Under the pieces are notes generated by a model. It was not told the origin of the DNA. It saw nothing but the letters and a program-made list of their open reading frames with translations, and made no database searches. Below, piece by piece: positions 35,900 through 45,990 of a stretch of 64,000 nucleotides of DNA. Position 1 is the stretch's first letter. Each line of letters begins with the position of its first letter. Both the position numbers and the translations under genes were made by a program. This DNA is from Polynucleobacter sp. UK-Gri1-W3 (GTDB taxonomy: Bacteria > Pseudomonadota > Gammaproteobacteria > Burkholderiales > Burkholderiaceae): NCBI RefSeq assembly GCF_018881595.1, contig NZ_JACVQA010000008.1, positions 62,001 to 126,000 of the forward strand, given 5' to 3'.

Positions 35900-37129
35900 A
35901 TGAAAACAAAGCCTATAAATCAGCATAACTTATCTTCTGATTTAGCCATTCGTGACGAGTTAGAAAAGCGAGGCTGGGCTTTATCCGCACTTTCAGAAGC
36001 GGCTGCTGCACTGGCACGTGCAAACTCTACTGAGTTATTGATTCAAGAGGTTTGTCAGGCGATTGCTGCACAAGGTCCATACATTCTTGCTTGGGTGGGA
36101 CAAGCTGAGGGTGACGCCTTTAAGACCGTCAAAGTAGTTGGGGTTGCTGGGGCTGCCTCTGGCTACATTAAAGATATTGTGGTGAGCTGGTCCAGCGCTG
36201 AAGTAACCGGACGCGGACCTGCAGGTAGTTGCATTCGAAATAATAAAACGAGCGTAGTTATCGATGGTGAAATCGATCCTGGATTTGTTGCTTGGCGCGA
36301 GCATGCCAAGGGGTTTGGAATTCGCTCGGTAATCGGTTGTCCAATTCCTGATGGTATTACTGGGATACCCTTTGGTGTACTGATGGTGTATTCGAAAGTT
36401 CCGAATACATTTAGAGCTTCTGAAGTTCAGTTATTTGAAAGTCTTGCTAAAGAGATTGGATTTGGACTGCGCTCTATTGAACGTCAACATAAGTTAGATG
36501 ACCAAATTCATGAAAAAGAAGTAACGCAAGAGCGCCTTGCAACTGCATTACGCGCAACTATTGAGGCTATGTCCAAGACTATGGAGTGGCGCGACCCCTA
36601 TACTGCCGGTCATCAAAAGAGGGTAGCTAGTATTGCGATGGCTATTGGCCGTCAATTAGGTTGGGACAATGAGCGTATTCAGGCTATCTATATGGCAGCA
36701 ATGGTGCATGACATTGGCAAGATGGCAGTGCCATCAGAAATTTTGACCAAGCCCTCACGATTGACTGACCTGGAAATGCAAATGGTGCAAGGGCACGTAG
36801 AGGCTGGCTATCAAATTCTGAAGGATATTCCATTTCCCTGGCCAATCGCGGATATGGTGCGCCAACATCATGAGCGTTTAGATGGCAGTGGTTATCCGCT
36901 GGGTTTGAAGGATGAGCGGATCAGCCAGGAGGGAAGGGTATTGGCCGTAGCCGATACGATCGAGGCAATGGCAACTCATAGACCTTATCGGCCTGCTAAG
37001 GGATTAAATTCAGCAATGGATGAAATTCAAGCTGAGGCAGGTACCAAGCTAGATGCGAAAGTTGTTGAGGCTGCATTTAAGTTGCTTGAAGATGGAAATG
37101 AACTGCAAAATATATTAGATACGCATTAA
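35900..37129 (+). CDS. GAF + HD-GYP c-di-GMP phosphodiesterase
   Basis: A 409-residue cytoplasmic protein: a GAF sensor domain (about 30-195; GFGIRSVIGCPI, FGVLMVYSK), a helical linker and a C-terminal HD-GYP domain (about 215-395). The metal and substrate residues are present: GHQKRVASIA, HDIGK, GHVEAGYQIL and HHERLDGSGYPLGL. It should hydrolyse c-di-GMP. It is two bases from the next diguanylate cyclase gene, so the same operon makes and degrades the signal. Confidence 0.88.
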   Translation: MKTKPINQHNLSSDLAIRDELEKRGWALSALSEAAAALARANSTELLIQEVCQAIAAQGPYILAWVGQAEGDAFKTVKVVGVAGAASGYIKDIVVSWSSAEVTGRGPAGSCIRNNKTSVVIDGEIDPGFVAWREHAKGFGIRSVIGCPIPDGITGIPFGVLMVYSKVPNTFRASEVQLFESLAKEIGFGLRSIERQHKLDDQIHEKEVTQERLATALRATIEAMSKTMEWRDPYTAGHQKRVASIAMAIGRQLGWDNERIQAIYMAAMVHDIGKMAVPSEILTKPSRLTDLEMQMVQGHVEAGYQILKDIPFPWPIADMVRQHHERLDGSGYPLGLKDERISQEGRVLAVADTIEAMATHRPYRPAKGLNSAMDEIQAEAGTKLDAKVVEAAFKLLEDGNELQNILDTH

Positions 37130-37131
37130 AG

Positions 37132-37965
37132 ATGACGATTAAATGGATTGCACTCGGCGCGTATTATTTGGCATTACTTGCGCAAGTTTTTGCAACGATT
37201 TTTGCGCTCAAGATATTTTTTAAATCAAAAGCGTATCGCCTGGCTAGCGGCTCCTTAGCTCTCGGTTTTGGCTTAATGGTAGGGAGGCGGATTACTTCTC
37301 TTCTGCATTTTTATCTAGATGGTTACTACAACCTCTTGGATGCAGCCTTGGCCTTTTCTATTTCAGTACTGCTTTTTCTGGGGCTGATGCAAATCAAAAA
37401 AATTATTTTAGAGTTAGAGGAAAAGAATTTCCTGCTTGACCATATATCAAAGACAGATTCATTAACTCAAGCTTTAAGTCGATTGGAAACTTTCCATCAA
37501 GCAGAATTGGAGATTGAAAGATCTTTGCGCAATGGGGAGCCGGTAGCCTTCCTTATGCTCGATATTGACCACTTTAAAAATATCAATGATGAGTATGGCC
37601 ATCCGCTAGGCGATATCGTTCTGACAAATCTTGTGAAGCACTGCCAAAAAGAGCTCCGTGTTATTGATATTTTCGGGCGCGTCGGTGGCGAGGAATTTTT
37701 CGTTGTTTTGCCAGGGGATGATATCGGGAGTGCTTTTGAGGTCGCTGAGCGCTTGCGTAAAAGGGTGTTCTCTACCCCTTCAGCTCTTGTGGGTGGTAAA
37801 GAAATCTTTATATCAATCAGTATCGGCGCCGCTAGTTTCAGCCCCAAAATGGATGGAGAGACCAAGTCCAGTCTGGTTTTAAGGACTTTTTATGCCAAAG
37901 CCGACCAAGCCATGTATGCAGCTAAGTCTAAAGGCCGTAACCGAACGGAGATTTGGACTCAATAG
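37132..37965 (+). CDS. Membrane diguanylate cyclase (GGEEF)
   Basis: A 277-residue protein with three to four N-terminal membrane helices (about 5-85) and a GGDEF domain. The active motif is GGEEF (RVGGEEFFVVLPG). An RxxD inhibitory site (RVID) stands five residues upstream, so product inhibition is likely. Its place between an HD-GYP gene and dgkA, in the same tight run as bcsA, points to control of the glucan synthase by local c-di-GMP. Confidence 0.88.
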   Translation: MTIKWIALGAYYLALLAQVFATIFALKIFFKSKAYRLASGSLALGFGLMVGRRITSLLHFYLDGYYNLLDAALAFSISVLLFLGLMQIKKIILELEEKNFLLDHISKTDSLTQALSRLETFHQAELEIERSLRNGEPVAFLMLDIDHFKNINDEYGHPLGDIVLTNLVKHCQKELRVIDIFGRVGGEEFFVVLPGDDIGSAFEVAERLRKRVFSTPSALVGGKEIFISISIGAASFSPKMDGETKSSLVLRTFYAKADQAMYAAKSKGRNRTEIWTQ

Positions 37966-38005
37966 GCTAATAAAATAGCTTATATTCCTAATAAAATTGA
38001 TAGCA

Positions 38006-38350
38006 ATGCCAAAAAAGAGAAATATTATTCATGCAACTATCAATGCGATTGATGGCGTCAAAGAACTCGTCCTTCAAAAGGCGGCCCGTAGAGAGTTAAT
38101 TCTTGTGGTGATTGCCATCGGATTTTTTTGTTATCGCCCAAATGTGTATACCGTATTAATGGCTGTTCTATCCCTGGTTTTGCTAGCGGTTGAAGCGCTT
38201 AATACGGCCATTGAAAAGATCTGCGATCTCATTACCTTGGAAGAGCATCCTGAGATTAAAAAGATCAAAGATCTTGGTGCGGCAGCAGTGATGATTATCG
38301 TGTTGGCTATTGGTCTCATCTTTATTCGCTACTTATCTCCATTCTTCTGA
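38006..38350 (+). CDS. dgkA: Diacylglycerol kinase DgkA
   Basis: A 114-residue three-helix membrane kinase that phosphorylates diacylglycerol to phosphatidic acid. It has the family signature LLAVEALNTAIEKICDLI and the N-terminal NAIDGVKELVLQKAARREL. I chose the ATG at 38006 over the TTG at 37997. Its stop overlaps the next start (TGATG). In this operon it may recycle the diacylglycerol released by BcsG. Confidence 0.9.
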   Translation: MPKKRNIIHATINAIDGVKELVLQKAARRELILVVIAIGFFCYRPNVYTVLMAVLSLVLLAVEALNTAIEKICDLITLEEHPEIKKIKDLGAAAVMIIVLAIGLIFIRYLSPFF

Positions 38351-39042
38351 TGAGGAACTTTTTAAGCGCCTTTCATATACATATCATCCCTAGGAGTGAT
38401 ATGGAGTCACCGGATGAATCATCTCATCAAGCCATTCGAGACAAGGCACTTCTTTTAATTGCAAGAATTTGTAGAGATTTTCGCGGCACAACCTTTGAAG
38501 AGTCTCGCGAAAAAATCATTTATTCATTTGAGCAAATCAGTTTCGCAGCACAAGCGGCTATGGCTATTCAAATAGAGGCTGATGCAACGAATGCAAAAAA
38601 TCATTCAGACCCTATATGTTTGGCCTCGATTGGGATTGTTTCTCTGATTAATCCATTTACTGGACTCAAGGAAGAAGAGCGCTCTATCCAATTGGCATCC
38701 TTCATGGCTGAGGCTGCTGGCCCTGGAGAGCTTTATCTATCTGAGGGCGCGCATGATTCCTTAAAAAACCCAGATGCACTTCTGTGTCGCTTTACACGAC
38801 AGCTACTGAGAACGGGTGAGGATAGAGCCCTCAATGCCTATGAAGTTTTTTGGAATCCAACCGAGGTTGATCCAGGAAGGCTCCATCAAGATCCCAGTGC
38901 TATCGATTTGGAGCTTCAACCGATTCGCTCCTTTGGTCTGAAATTGGTTGCTGGGATTTTGCTATTGTTCTTTTGTGTGCTACTGCTTACTGTGGGCTAT
39001 GAAGCCCTATGGGAGTGGTTTATTTATATGGTTAATCGCTAA
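38350..39042 (+). CDS. Degenerate nucleotide-cyclase-like protein with C-terminal membrane helix
   Basis: A 230-residue protein. Residues about 30-180 have the outline of a class III cyclase fold (SFEQISFAAQAAMAIQIEAD, then EERSIQLASFMAEAAGPGEL-YLSEGAHDSL and NAYEVFW), but the metal-binding Asp residues and the GDG segment are not seen, so it is probably non-catalytic. A single membrane helix (about 198-222, LKLVAGILLLFFCVLLLTVG) ends it. It overlaps both dgkA and bcsA starts, so it is almost certainly part of the same system, perhaps a regulatory or assembly subunit of BcsA. This is inference. Confidence 0.6.
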   Translation: MRNFLSAFHIHIIPRSDMESPDESSHQAIRDKALLLIARICRDFRGTTFEESREKIIYSFEQISFAAQAAMAIQIEADATNAKNHSDPICLASIGIVSLINPFTGLKEEERSIQLASFMAEAAGPGELYLSEGAHDSLKNPDALLCRFTRQLLRTGEDRALNAYEVFWNPTEVDPGRLHQDPSAIDLELQPIRSFGLKLVAGILLLFFCVLLLTVGYEALWEWFIYMVNR

Positions 39043-41774
39043 TGTTTTTGCGCGATCGTCACTCCAGAATCACTGCAAGCTTATTGATGTTTGCCGTTGG
39101 TATTGGCGTCATGATTTACTTCGCTGAGGAATTACTCAATCTTGGCGGCCAGCTCTATTTAGGTTGGGGCTCTTTTTTCATCATCTTCCTAATGTCGAAG
39201 GTGAAGTATTTCCGTAATCAACCTTGGCGTTCTGTATTCATTGTTCTAGCGCTCTTTGTTAGTTGCCGTTATATGGCATGGCGTATTTTTGACACTTTAA
39301 TTTATAACGGTTTCTTTGACTTTATCGGCACCGCTCTGTTATTCCTGGCAGAGCTGTATGGCTTTACCTTATTCCTGCTAGACATGTTTGTGAACTTCTC
39401 GCCAATGTCTAGTGAAATCGTTCCCTTATCTCAAGACGAGTCTTCTTATCCCTCTGTAGATATCTTTATTCCTACTTACGATGAGTCTGAAACTATTGTT
39501 CGCATGACGGTGACGGCTGCGACTCAGATTCAATACCCTAAAGAAAAGCTCAATATTTACATCCTGGACGACGGCGGGACCCATGCCAAGCGTCGCAGCA
39601 AGGAAACGGGTCATCAAGCCTGGAGGCGCCATTACAGCTTGAGAAGACTCGCCAAAGATCTGGGTGTGCATTACATCACCCGCGATACCAATCAAAAAGC
39701 TAAAGCTGGAAATATCAATCACGCTTTGCAGCATAGCAAAGGTGAGCTGATTCTCATTTTGGATTGTGATCAAATACCAACCAAAGATATTTTGCACAAT
39801 ACAGTAGGGCAGTTTTTAAGCGATCCCAAAATGTTTTTGGTGCAAACACCGCATTTCTTTATCAATGAAACTCCAGTCAATAACGTGATTACTGGCGTTT
39901 CTAATCGCCCGGATGAGAGCGAGATGTTTTATCGCAAGATTCAGCCTGCCATGAATTTTTGGAACTCTGCCTTTTTCTGTGGCTCCGCAGCGGTACTGCG
40001 CCGTCAGTACCTCATGGAAATAGGTGGTATTGCCATTAAGACAATTACGGAAGATTGTGAGACATCACTTATTCTCCATGCGCATGGATATAACAGCAGC
40101 TATATCAATAAACCCATGGTCTGCGGTCTTTCTCCAGAGACTCCATCTGACTATCTGACCCAGCATTCACGTTGGGCCAAGGGGATGCTTCAGATCTTGA
40201 TGCATTACAACCCCTTGTTTATGCGTGGGCTCAGTCTGCCACAGCGTTTGGCATATTTTTCTTCGTCATACTCGTGGCTTTTTGGATTTGCACGATACAT
40301 CTTTTTCTTGGCGCCATCAGCCTTCTTAATTTTAGGCCTTAATGTGTATTCAGCCAATTGGCACGAGATGGTGGATTTCACGGTGCCTTATGCGTTGAGT
40401 ATTTTAGTGGTGATCTCATACTTCTTTGCTGGTTCGCGTCAACTCTTCTTCTCGGAAATTTATGAAACTGTGAAAGGTTTTAGGATGATTAGAGAGCTCA
40501 TGCCGGTTCTTCTAAATCCTTGGAAGCAAAAGTTTCTAGTAACGCCAAAAGGCCTTACCTTAGAAAGAGAGCAGCTTAGCTGGGATGCCTTCCCATTATT
40601 TATCCTGGTAACTATCAACGCCGTTTCTATTCTTATTGCTGCTCTTCGCTGGCATTACGAGCCTATTTGGCATGACAACATCGTCATTACCGCAATATGG
40701 TGTTGTATCAATATTTGGTTGGGCTTAATGTCTCTAGGCGCCTTTTGGGAAAAGCGTCAAGTCAGAGCTTATTACCGAATTGGTGGTGGTGGGGCAGTGA
40801 GGGTTCTTCGTGGTAATGGCCTACCTGTTATCGAAGCAAATTTAGAGGATGTTTCAGTAAGTGGCATCGGGTTTGTTCTTCCATTTAACACGGACCTAAA
40901 AGTTGGCGAATCCATTCAATTAGCCGTGAATGATAGTTATGGAAACCACTATAAATTTATGGCAAAAGTAGTTCGTATGCTAAAAGAGACTGACCATTAT
41001 TTTTGCGGTACACAGTTTGTCGCTGAACAAATTGGTAGCCCTGAAGCCATTGCCTTCGTTTATGGAGATAGTGGTCGTTGGCAGCACATTTGGGATGCTA
41101 GTGCGGAACTCAAGCATTCAAAGCTTCAGTTGTATTTGTTAACGAAGTTAGGGCTGAAGGCGGTACGCGAAAACTCTGCGGGCTATTTTGCTTACATCAC
41201 AAAAAGTCTAGGCGCTTTTATCGTGATGCTATTTAATCCCTATGTTTGGTTTTATGCGATCACTGGCTTAGTCAATTGGATTATTTATCTACTTTATTTA
41301 TTCGTGGTCTATACCATTGGCTTAGTCGATCATGAGCAGGCAAGAACCTTTCCACGCTTACAGGCTGGAGAGAGAATGACTCTTTATTTCCCCAAGCTTG
41401 ATGCTACCTTGGAAGGCTGGCTCTTTGATATCTCACTAACTGGCGTTGGTATTAAAGTCAATCTACCTTTCTTAATTGACGATAACGAGTTAATAGAAGT
41501 TTTTGTATCTGGAGTCTTGAAATCACAGCAACGCATGGATTGCATTATTCGCCGAGTAATTAAAACCGGTGATGAAGTAATATTAGGTGCAGAATTTATC
41601 GTAGATAACAGCAACTTCTTCAAGATTGTGAGCTTCGTTTATGGCCAAGGTTCAAAGATGGTATTTTCATTGGCGATTCAGAATTTAAGGCGAATTCTGT
41701 CCTACCTCTTTTTCATCGGTGAGTTGTCGGATGAACGCAAGAGTCTCGCTTCCTCTAAGCCCTTGGGTAAATGA
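39042..41774 (+). CDS. bcsA: Cellulose synthase catalytic subunit BcsA with two PilZ domains
   Basis: A 910-residue membrane glycosyltransferase of family 2. In order: membrane helices (about 10-120), catalytic domain with LDDGGTHAKRR (about 176), DCDQ (about 240), FFCGS (about 313), TEDCE (about 336) and QHSRW (about 374), more helices (400-560), a PilZ domain from about 573 (RAYYR, then DVSVSG), two further helices (about 715-760) and a second PilZ-like region from about 766 (RTFPR, then DISLTG). The usual BcsA has one PilZ domain. It makes beta-1,4-glucan when c-di-GMP binds. It overlaps the next gene by 44 bases. No bcsB follows. Confidence 0.9.
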   Translation: MFLRDRHSRITASLLMFAVGIGVMIYFAEELLNLGGQLYLGWGSFFIIFLMSKVKYFRNQPWRSVFIVLALFVSCRYMAWRIFDTLIYNGFFDFIGTALLFLAELYGFTLFLLDMFVNFSPMSSEIVPLSQDESSYPSVDIFIPTYDESETIVRMTVTAATQIQYPKEKLNIYILDDGGTHAKRRSKETGHQAWRRHYSLRRLAKDLGVHYITRDTNQKAKAGNINHALQHSKGELILILDCDQIPTKDILHNTVGQFLSDPKMFLVQTPHFFINETPVNNVITGVSNRPDESEMFYRKIQPAMNFWNSAFFCGSAAVLRRQYLMEIGGIAIKTITEDCETSLILHAHGYNSSYINKPMVCGLSPETPSDYLTQHSRWAKGMLQILMHYNPLFMRGLSLPQRLAYFSSSYSWLFGFARYIFFLAPSAFLILGLNVYSANWHEMVDFTVPYALSILVVISYFFAGSRQLFFSEIYETVKGFRMIRELMPVLLNPWKQKFLVTPKGLTLEREQLSWDAFPLFILVTINAVSILIAALRWHYEPIWHDNIVITAIWCCINIWLGLMSLGAFWEKRQVRAYYRIGGGGAVRVLRGNGLPVIEANLEDVSVSGIGFVLPFNTDLKVGESIQLAVNDSYGNHYKFMAKVVRMLKETDHYFCGTQFVAEQIGSPEAIAFVYGDSGRWQHIWDASAELKHSKLQLYLLTKLGLKAVRENSAGYFAYITKSLGAFIVMLFNPYVWFYAITGLVNWIIYLLYLFVVYTIGLVDHEQARTFPRLQAGERMTLYFPKLDATLEGWLFDISLTGVGIKVNLPFLIDDNELIEVFVSGVLKSQQRMDCIIRRVIKTGDEVILGAEFIVDNSNFFKIVSFVYGQGSKMVFSLAIQNLRRILSYLFFIGELSDERKSLASSKPLGK

Positions 41775-44700
41775 TCCCTTGAGAATAAGAGCTCTTCATC
41801 TCTGCTTTAGTTTTGTGCTGATCTCTTCAATTGGGGTGGTGGAATTTGTCTACGCTTCTGATGCAACCCTCAGTAGACAAGAGATTGCAGAGGCCAGAAG
41901 GGCGCTAACCCAGGCCACCATTCTTCAAAAAAGTGGCAAGTCGGCAGAGGCAAATGCATTTCTCAAGGAGAAGTTTCCTAATGGCCCGCCTGCAGGCGAT
42001 TTGGCAGTTGGCTATTTCAAAATTATCGCTAGCTTGCCGGGCGGCTGGAATGAGGCGCGCGCGGGATTGGAGGGGTTGGTTAAGTCTGACCCCAAAAACT
42101 TGCAATACACCTTGGCATTAGATACCTTATTAGGTTCAAATCTGGAAACCCGTGATATGGCTTTCCAGAATTTGGCTGAAACCTATAAAGTTCGCAAAGT
42201 GGATAAGCAGCGCGTTCTTCAAGTTTGGCGGGAAGTACTTAATGCGCAAGAGCCTGGTCCAGAATTGCTCCCGTACTATCAGAAGTATCTAGAAGTAGAT
42301 CCGCACAATCAAGAAATCACCGGCAGATGGATTCTGGAGAAGGATGTCCTTGCTGAACGTAAACGTATTGCGAGCGACCCCTTGCTTAAACGGCGGCAGG
42401 TTGGTTTGGATTTGTTGGATAAGGGTGACATCGTAGGGGCGGAGGCGCCACTGCTAGATACGCTTAAAGAACGCCCAAAAGATTATTTAGCATTAGGTGG
42501 TATGGGCGTTATTCGGATGAGACAAGGTAACTATGATGAGGCGGTTGCTTACTATCAAAAAGCTTTGGCGCTGAATCCAGAAAATAGCGGCAAGTGGAAG
42601 AGTCTGATATCTACCAGTCAATACTGGTTACAAATTCACCAGGCTGAGGATGCAAGGGATAAAAAGAATTACCCCTTGGCAATGGAGAAAATTCGAGCAG
42701 CTATTAATCTTGAGCCACAAGGTGCAGAAGCTATTGCTGTATTGGGAACTATTGAGGCTGAGCGAGGTAATACCAAGGAGGCTGAAAAACAGTTTCGAGA
42801 AGCCTTAAATATTGAGGCGGATAACGGTATTGCACTTCGTGGTTTAGTCCAATTGCTTATTAAAGCAGGTAAAGGTGATGAGGCATTAGCCTTAATTAAT
42901 TCACAGGCATCTGCTAATAGCTCTGCTGGTAAAGGCTATGATTATTTGCGAGTCAAGATTTTAAGTTCGCAGGCAGATGACTTGGTAAACAAAGGGCGTG
43001 CTATTGATGCCATTCCTTATCTACAGAGTGCGCTCAAGCTAGAACCAACCAACCCTTGGTTACGATTTCAGCTAGCTGGGATCTATGAGACCTCAGGCTC
43101 TATCAACAAAGGCTTGGCAGTAATGAAGGAGGGCTTGCGTCTGGCTCCCAATGATCCGGAAATGATTAACGCCAACGTACTGTTCTTATTAAGCGCTGAT
43201 AAAACTGATGAAGCCCTGAGCCTGATGCGCAGTGCATTGGCTAAACCCTCTTCCGATGTAACATCATTGCGCTTAACTTATGCCAATGTGCTCAATCGCC
43301 TGCAGCGTGATGATGAATTAAGTCCCGTGTTGCAACAGCTGTCAAAAACCCAATTATCAATCAGCGATAAGAAAAAATATACTCAGATAAGACTGGATTT
43401 TGAGATTCGCCAAGCCCTTCAAGCAGGCGATACTCAAAAAGCCATTACGCTTTTGCAACAAGCAATTGCACTCGATCAAGATGATGTTTGGTTGCGATTA
43501 GATTTAGCGCGTTTATACGCAAAGGTACATCGCCCAAAAGAGGGCATTGCACTATTCGACGCTTTCCTCAAAACCCATCCCAATAGTGTTGAAGGCTTGT
43601 ACGCCTATGCCTTGTACTTATCTGCTCTTGATCAAAATCAACCAGCCCTAAAGGTGTTAGAGCGCATTCCTACACCTGAGCGAACCCCAAAAATCACTCG
43701 TTTCCAAAGAAGTGTTTGGGTAGATCTTCAATTAACTCAGGTAAGCAGAGCAAATGCCCAAGGAAATCAAGCCAAGGCAATTGCTCAGCTAAGTGCTCTC
43801 GAAAATGAGGTATCCAATGATCCCGACCTTTCTTCCTTGGTTGCGCTGATGTGGGGAAAGATTGGTAAGGTAGAACAAGCTAATGCTCTCTTTGAGAAGA
43901 TTGAGCAAAGCACTCCAGACCTCTCTGTTGAATGGCATTTACGTTATGCCAATTACCTTCTCAATAATGATCAGCCCGAGGCATATCAGAAGGAGATGTT
44001 CCTGATATCTAGTCAAAAATTAAGCCCAGGTCAAAAGCAAGATTACGCAGATCTTCAGGAGACGGCTGAGCTCAGAGCGATCGGTCAGTTTATTAAGAGT
44101 GGCGATATTCAAGTGGCTAAACAAAAGCTACAACCGCTCATTTCTGTAACACCGAATAATTACAAGATGATGTATTTGGACAGCCAGATTCAAAGGAGAG
44201 AAGGTTACCTAGATAAAGCAATCGATATTGAGCAACGTGCGCTTGCTCAATCTCCGGTGCCAATCTCTAGTTACCATAGCCTTTCTACACTCAAACCGGC
44301 TGCAAGTTCATCAGGCGTTTCTGTGTTTCAGATTGACCCACCCATTTTGGAGCCCTCAGCTGTCTCATCCGGAAGTGCATACCAATACAGGCAAATGGCC
44401 GACATGATAGAGATGCGTTCCAATTGGCTTGATTCAGCTATAGATTATTTATCTCTCAATGGCACTCCAGGGCAGTCTTATTACCGGGCGACAGAAATTC
44501 CACTGGAGTGGAAGATGCCGATACGCTCCGATGAGCGCATTACTTTCCGAGCCGATCAGGTCAATATCAATGCTGGCACTATTGACGCAGGTAATGTATA
44601 TCAAGTTAGTACCTTTGGCACCATGGCCACTGTTTGCGGCGGAGGAGCCGGTACTGGGAAATGCCCAACTGGCTACTCAAATCAATCTGCCTCAGGTACC

Positions 44701-45558
44701 GCTATCAATATCGGATACGAGAAGCAAAACTTCAAGGCTGATATTGGCACAACACCCATTGGCTTTCTTACCCAGAACTGGATAGGCGGAGTCAAGCAGA
44801 GGTTAGATGTAGGTCCTGTTGGAGTCTCGTTAGAGTTGGCACGTCGCTCCATGACCAGCACCTTACTTTCTTATGCGGGAACTCGTGATCCTGTCACTGG
44901 ATCCGTTTGGGGAGGCATGATCGCAACTGGTGGAACGATTGGCTTAAGCTTAGACCAAGGCGGAACTCTTGGGGGCTGGACCTACTATCGAGCGCGTAGC
45001 CTCACTGGTACGAATGTTCAGAGTAATAGTGATAATCAATTCATGGCTGGCCTGAACTGGCGCATTATTAATGAAACAGATCGCCAACTCTCGAGCGGTC
45101 TTACCGGAATGCTCTGGGGCTTTAAACGAAATGCTGGTGAGTTTACTTATGGGCAGGGTGGTTACTACAGCCCACAAAGCTATCGCTCTGTAACCCTTCC
45201 TTTAAATTATTCTCAGCGTTTTGCTCGCTTCTCCTATGTTATCAGTGGTTCGGTATCGACCAATTGGTCTCGCACTGATGCAGCGCCTTACTTTCCGACC
45301 AATACTCAATATCAGGCGGAGTCAAACAACGCTACGTATTCCGCAAGCTCAGGCCCTGGTAGTGCATATTCTGCTTTGGCTGCTTGGGAGTACCAGGTCA
45401 CGCCATCCGTTTTCGTTGGTAACCGCTTGAAGTTGGAGCGTTCGCCTTACTATGCTCCAAATAGTTTTGTCTTGTATGTCCGGATCATGCTTGATGGCAA
45501 TTCACCAAATCCAGTGCCACTGCAAACCCAACCAGTAATACCGACATCTCGCTTTTAA
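41731..45558 (+). CDS. bcsC: BcsC-like TPR and outer-membrane export protein
   Basis: A 1275-residue protein with a signal sequence (about to YASD), a long TPR solenoid (about 50-850; repeats such as GNYDEAVAYYQKALALNPEN) and a C-terminal beta-barrel (about 930-1275) ending in Phe, the usual mark for outer-membrane insertion. BcsC threads the glucan through the periplasm and outer membrane. The ATG at 41731 lies inside bcsA; GTG 41719 is an alternative. It directly follows bcsA, in the place where bcsB is normally found. Confidence 0.88.
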   Translation: MNARVSLPLSPWVNDPLRIRALHLCFSFVLISSIGVVEFVYASDATLSRQEIAEARRALTQATILQKSGKSAEANAFLKEKFPNGPPAGDLAVGYFKIIASLPGGWNEARAGLEGLVKSDPKNLQYTLALDTLLGSNLETRDMAFQNLAETYKVRKVDKQRVLQVWREVLNAQEPGPELLPYYQKYLEVDPHNQEITGRWILEKDVLAERKRIASDPLLKRRQVGLDLLDKGDIVGAEAPLLDTLKERPKDYLALGGMGVIRMRQGNYDEAVAYYQKALALNPENSGKWKSLISTSQYWLQIHQAEDARDKKNYPLAMEKIRAAINLEPQGAEAIAVLGTIEAERGNTKEAEKQFREALNIEADNGIALRGLVQLLIKAGKGDEALALINSQASANSSAGKGYDYLRVKILSSQADDLVNKGRAIDAIPYLQSALKLEPTNPWLRFQLAGIYETSGSINKGLAVMKEGLRLAPNDPEMINANVLFLLSADKTDEALSLMRSALAKPSSDVTSLRLTYANVLNRLQRDDELSPVLQQLSKTQLSISDKKKYTQIRLDFEIRQALQAGDTQKAITLLQQAIALDQDDVWLRLDLARLYAKVHRPKEGIALFDAFLKTHPNSVEGLYAYALYLSALDQNQPALKVLERIPTPERTPKITRFQRSVWVDLQLTQVSRANAQGNQAKAIAQLSALENEVSNDPDLSSLVALMWGKIGKVEQANALFEKIEQSTPDLSVEWHLRYANYLLNNDQPEAYQKEMFLISSQKLSPGQKQDYADLQETAELRAIGQFIKSGDIQVAKQKLQPLISVTPNNYKMMYLDSQIQRREGYLDKAIDIEQRALAQSPVPISSYHSLSTLKPAASSSGVSVFQIDPPILEPSAVSSGSAYQYRQMADMIEMRSNWLDSAIDYLSLNGTPGQSYYRATEIPLEWKMPIRSDERITFRADQVNINAGTIDAGNVYQVSTFGTMATVCGGGAGTGKCPTGYSNQSASGTAINIGYEKQNFKADIGTTPIGFLTQNWIGGVKQRLDVGPVGVSLELARRSMTSTLLSYAGTRDPVTGSVWGGMIATGGTIGLSLDQGGTLGGWTYYRARSLTGTNVQSNSDNQFMAGLNWRIINETDRQLSSGLTGMLWGFKRNAGEFTYGQGGYYSPQSYRSVTLPLNYSQRFARFSYVISGSVSTNWSRTDAAPYFPTNTQYQAESNNATYSASSGPGSAYSALAAWEYQVTPSVFVGNRLKLERSPYYAPNSFVLYVRIMLDGNSPNPVPLQTQPVIPTSRF

Positions 45559-45571
45559 TACACTGTAGACA

Positions 45572-45982
45572 ATGAACAAACGAATCTCATCGCCAATATT
45601 GCTTCTCGTGATGGGTTTGCTCGCTTGCTCAATTCTGAGAGCTCAGCCATCGAATGTTGCCCCTGAGTTTGATCCCTATCTTCCAGGCGAATTAAATGAA
45701 AGAGCGCTCTATGAATTAAAGGATGGTGATATCTCCACTGCAGTAATTCTGCTGGAGCGGGCTTATCGCTTAAATCCCCACAGCCCTGATATCAAGGCTA
45801 ATCTAGAAATAGTAAGGAAGATTGATCAGGAGAAATCTGCCATTCAAGTCAATGGGGAGGTGGTCTACCTAGATGCACTTGGCAATACGCTCATTCCTGA
45901 AAAAACTCTAGATGTTCCAGCGCTGTGGCCGGAAACCCAGCCTAACCGTAGCCTTAATCCTAATCCTAAGCCAAAGCCCTAA
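45572..45982 (+). CDS. Small secreted TPR-type protein of the bcs operon
   Basis: A 136-residue protein with a signal peptide (a lipobox-like LLAC is followed by SILRAQP, so either lipoprotein or signal peptidase I cleavage is possible). It has one TPR-like unit (NERALYELKDGDISTAVILL-ERAYRLNPHSPDIKANL) and a Pro/Asn-rich tail (NPNPKPKP). It starts 13 bases after bcsC. I do not recognise a named family; it may be a periplasmic partner of BcsC. Confidence 0.6.
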   Translation: MNKRISSPILLLVMGLLACSILRAQPSNVAPEFDPYLPGELNERALYELKDGDISTAVILLERAYRLNPHSPDIKANLEIVRKIDQEKSAIQVNGEVVYLDALGNTLIPEKTLDVPALWPETQPNRSLNPNPKPKP

Positions 45983-45990
45983 TTAAGGTG

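Noticed and set aside
41731-45558. A BcsB domain hidden inside the large BcsC-like protein
   Set aside because: The protein is TPR repeats followed by an outer-membrane barrel. No membrane-anchored carbohydrate-binding BcsB region is visible.
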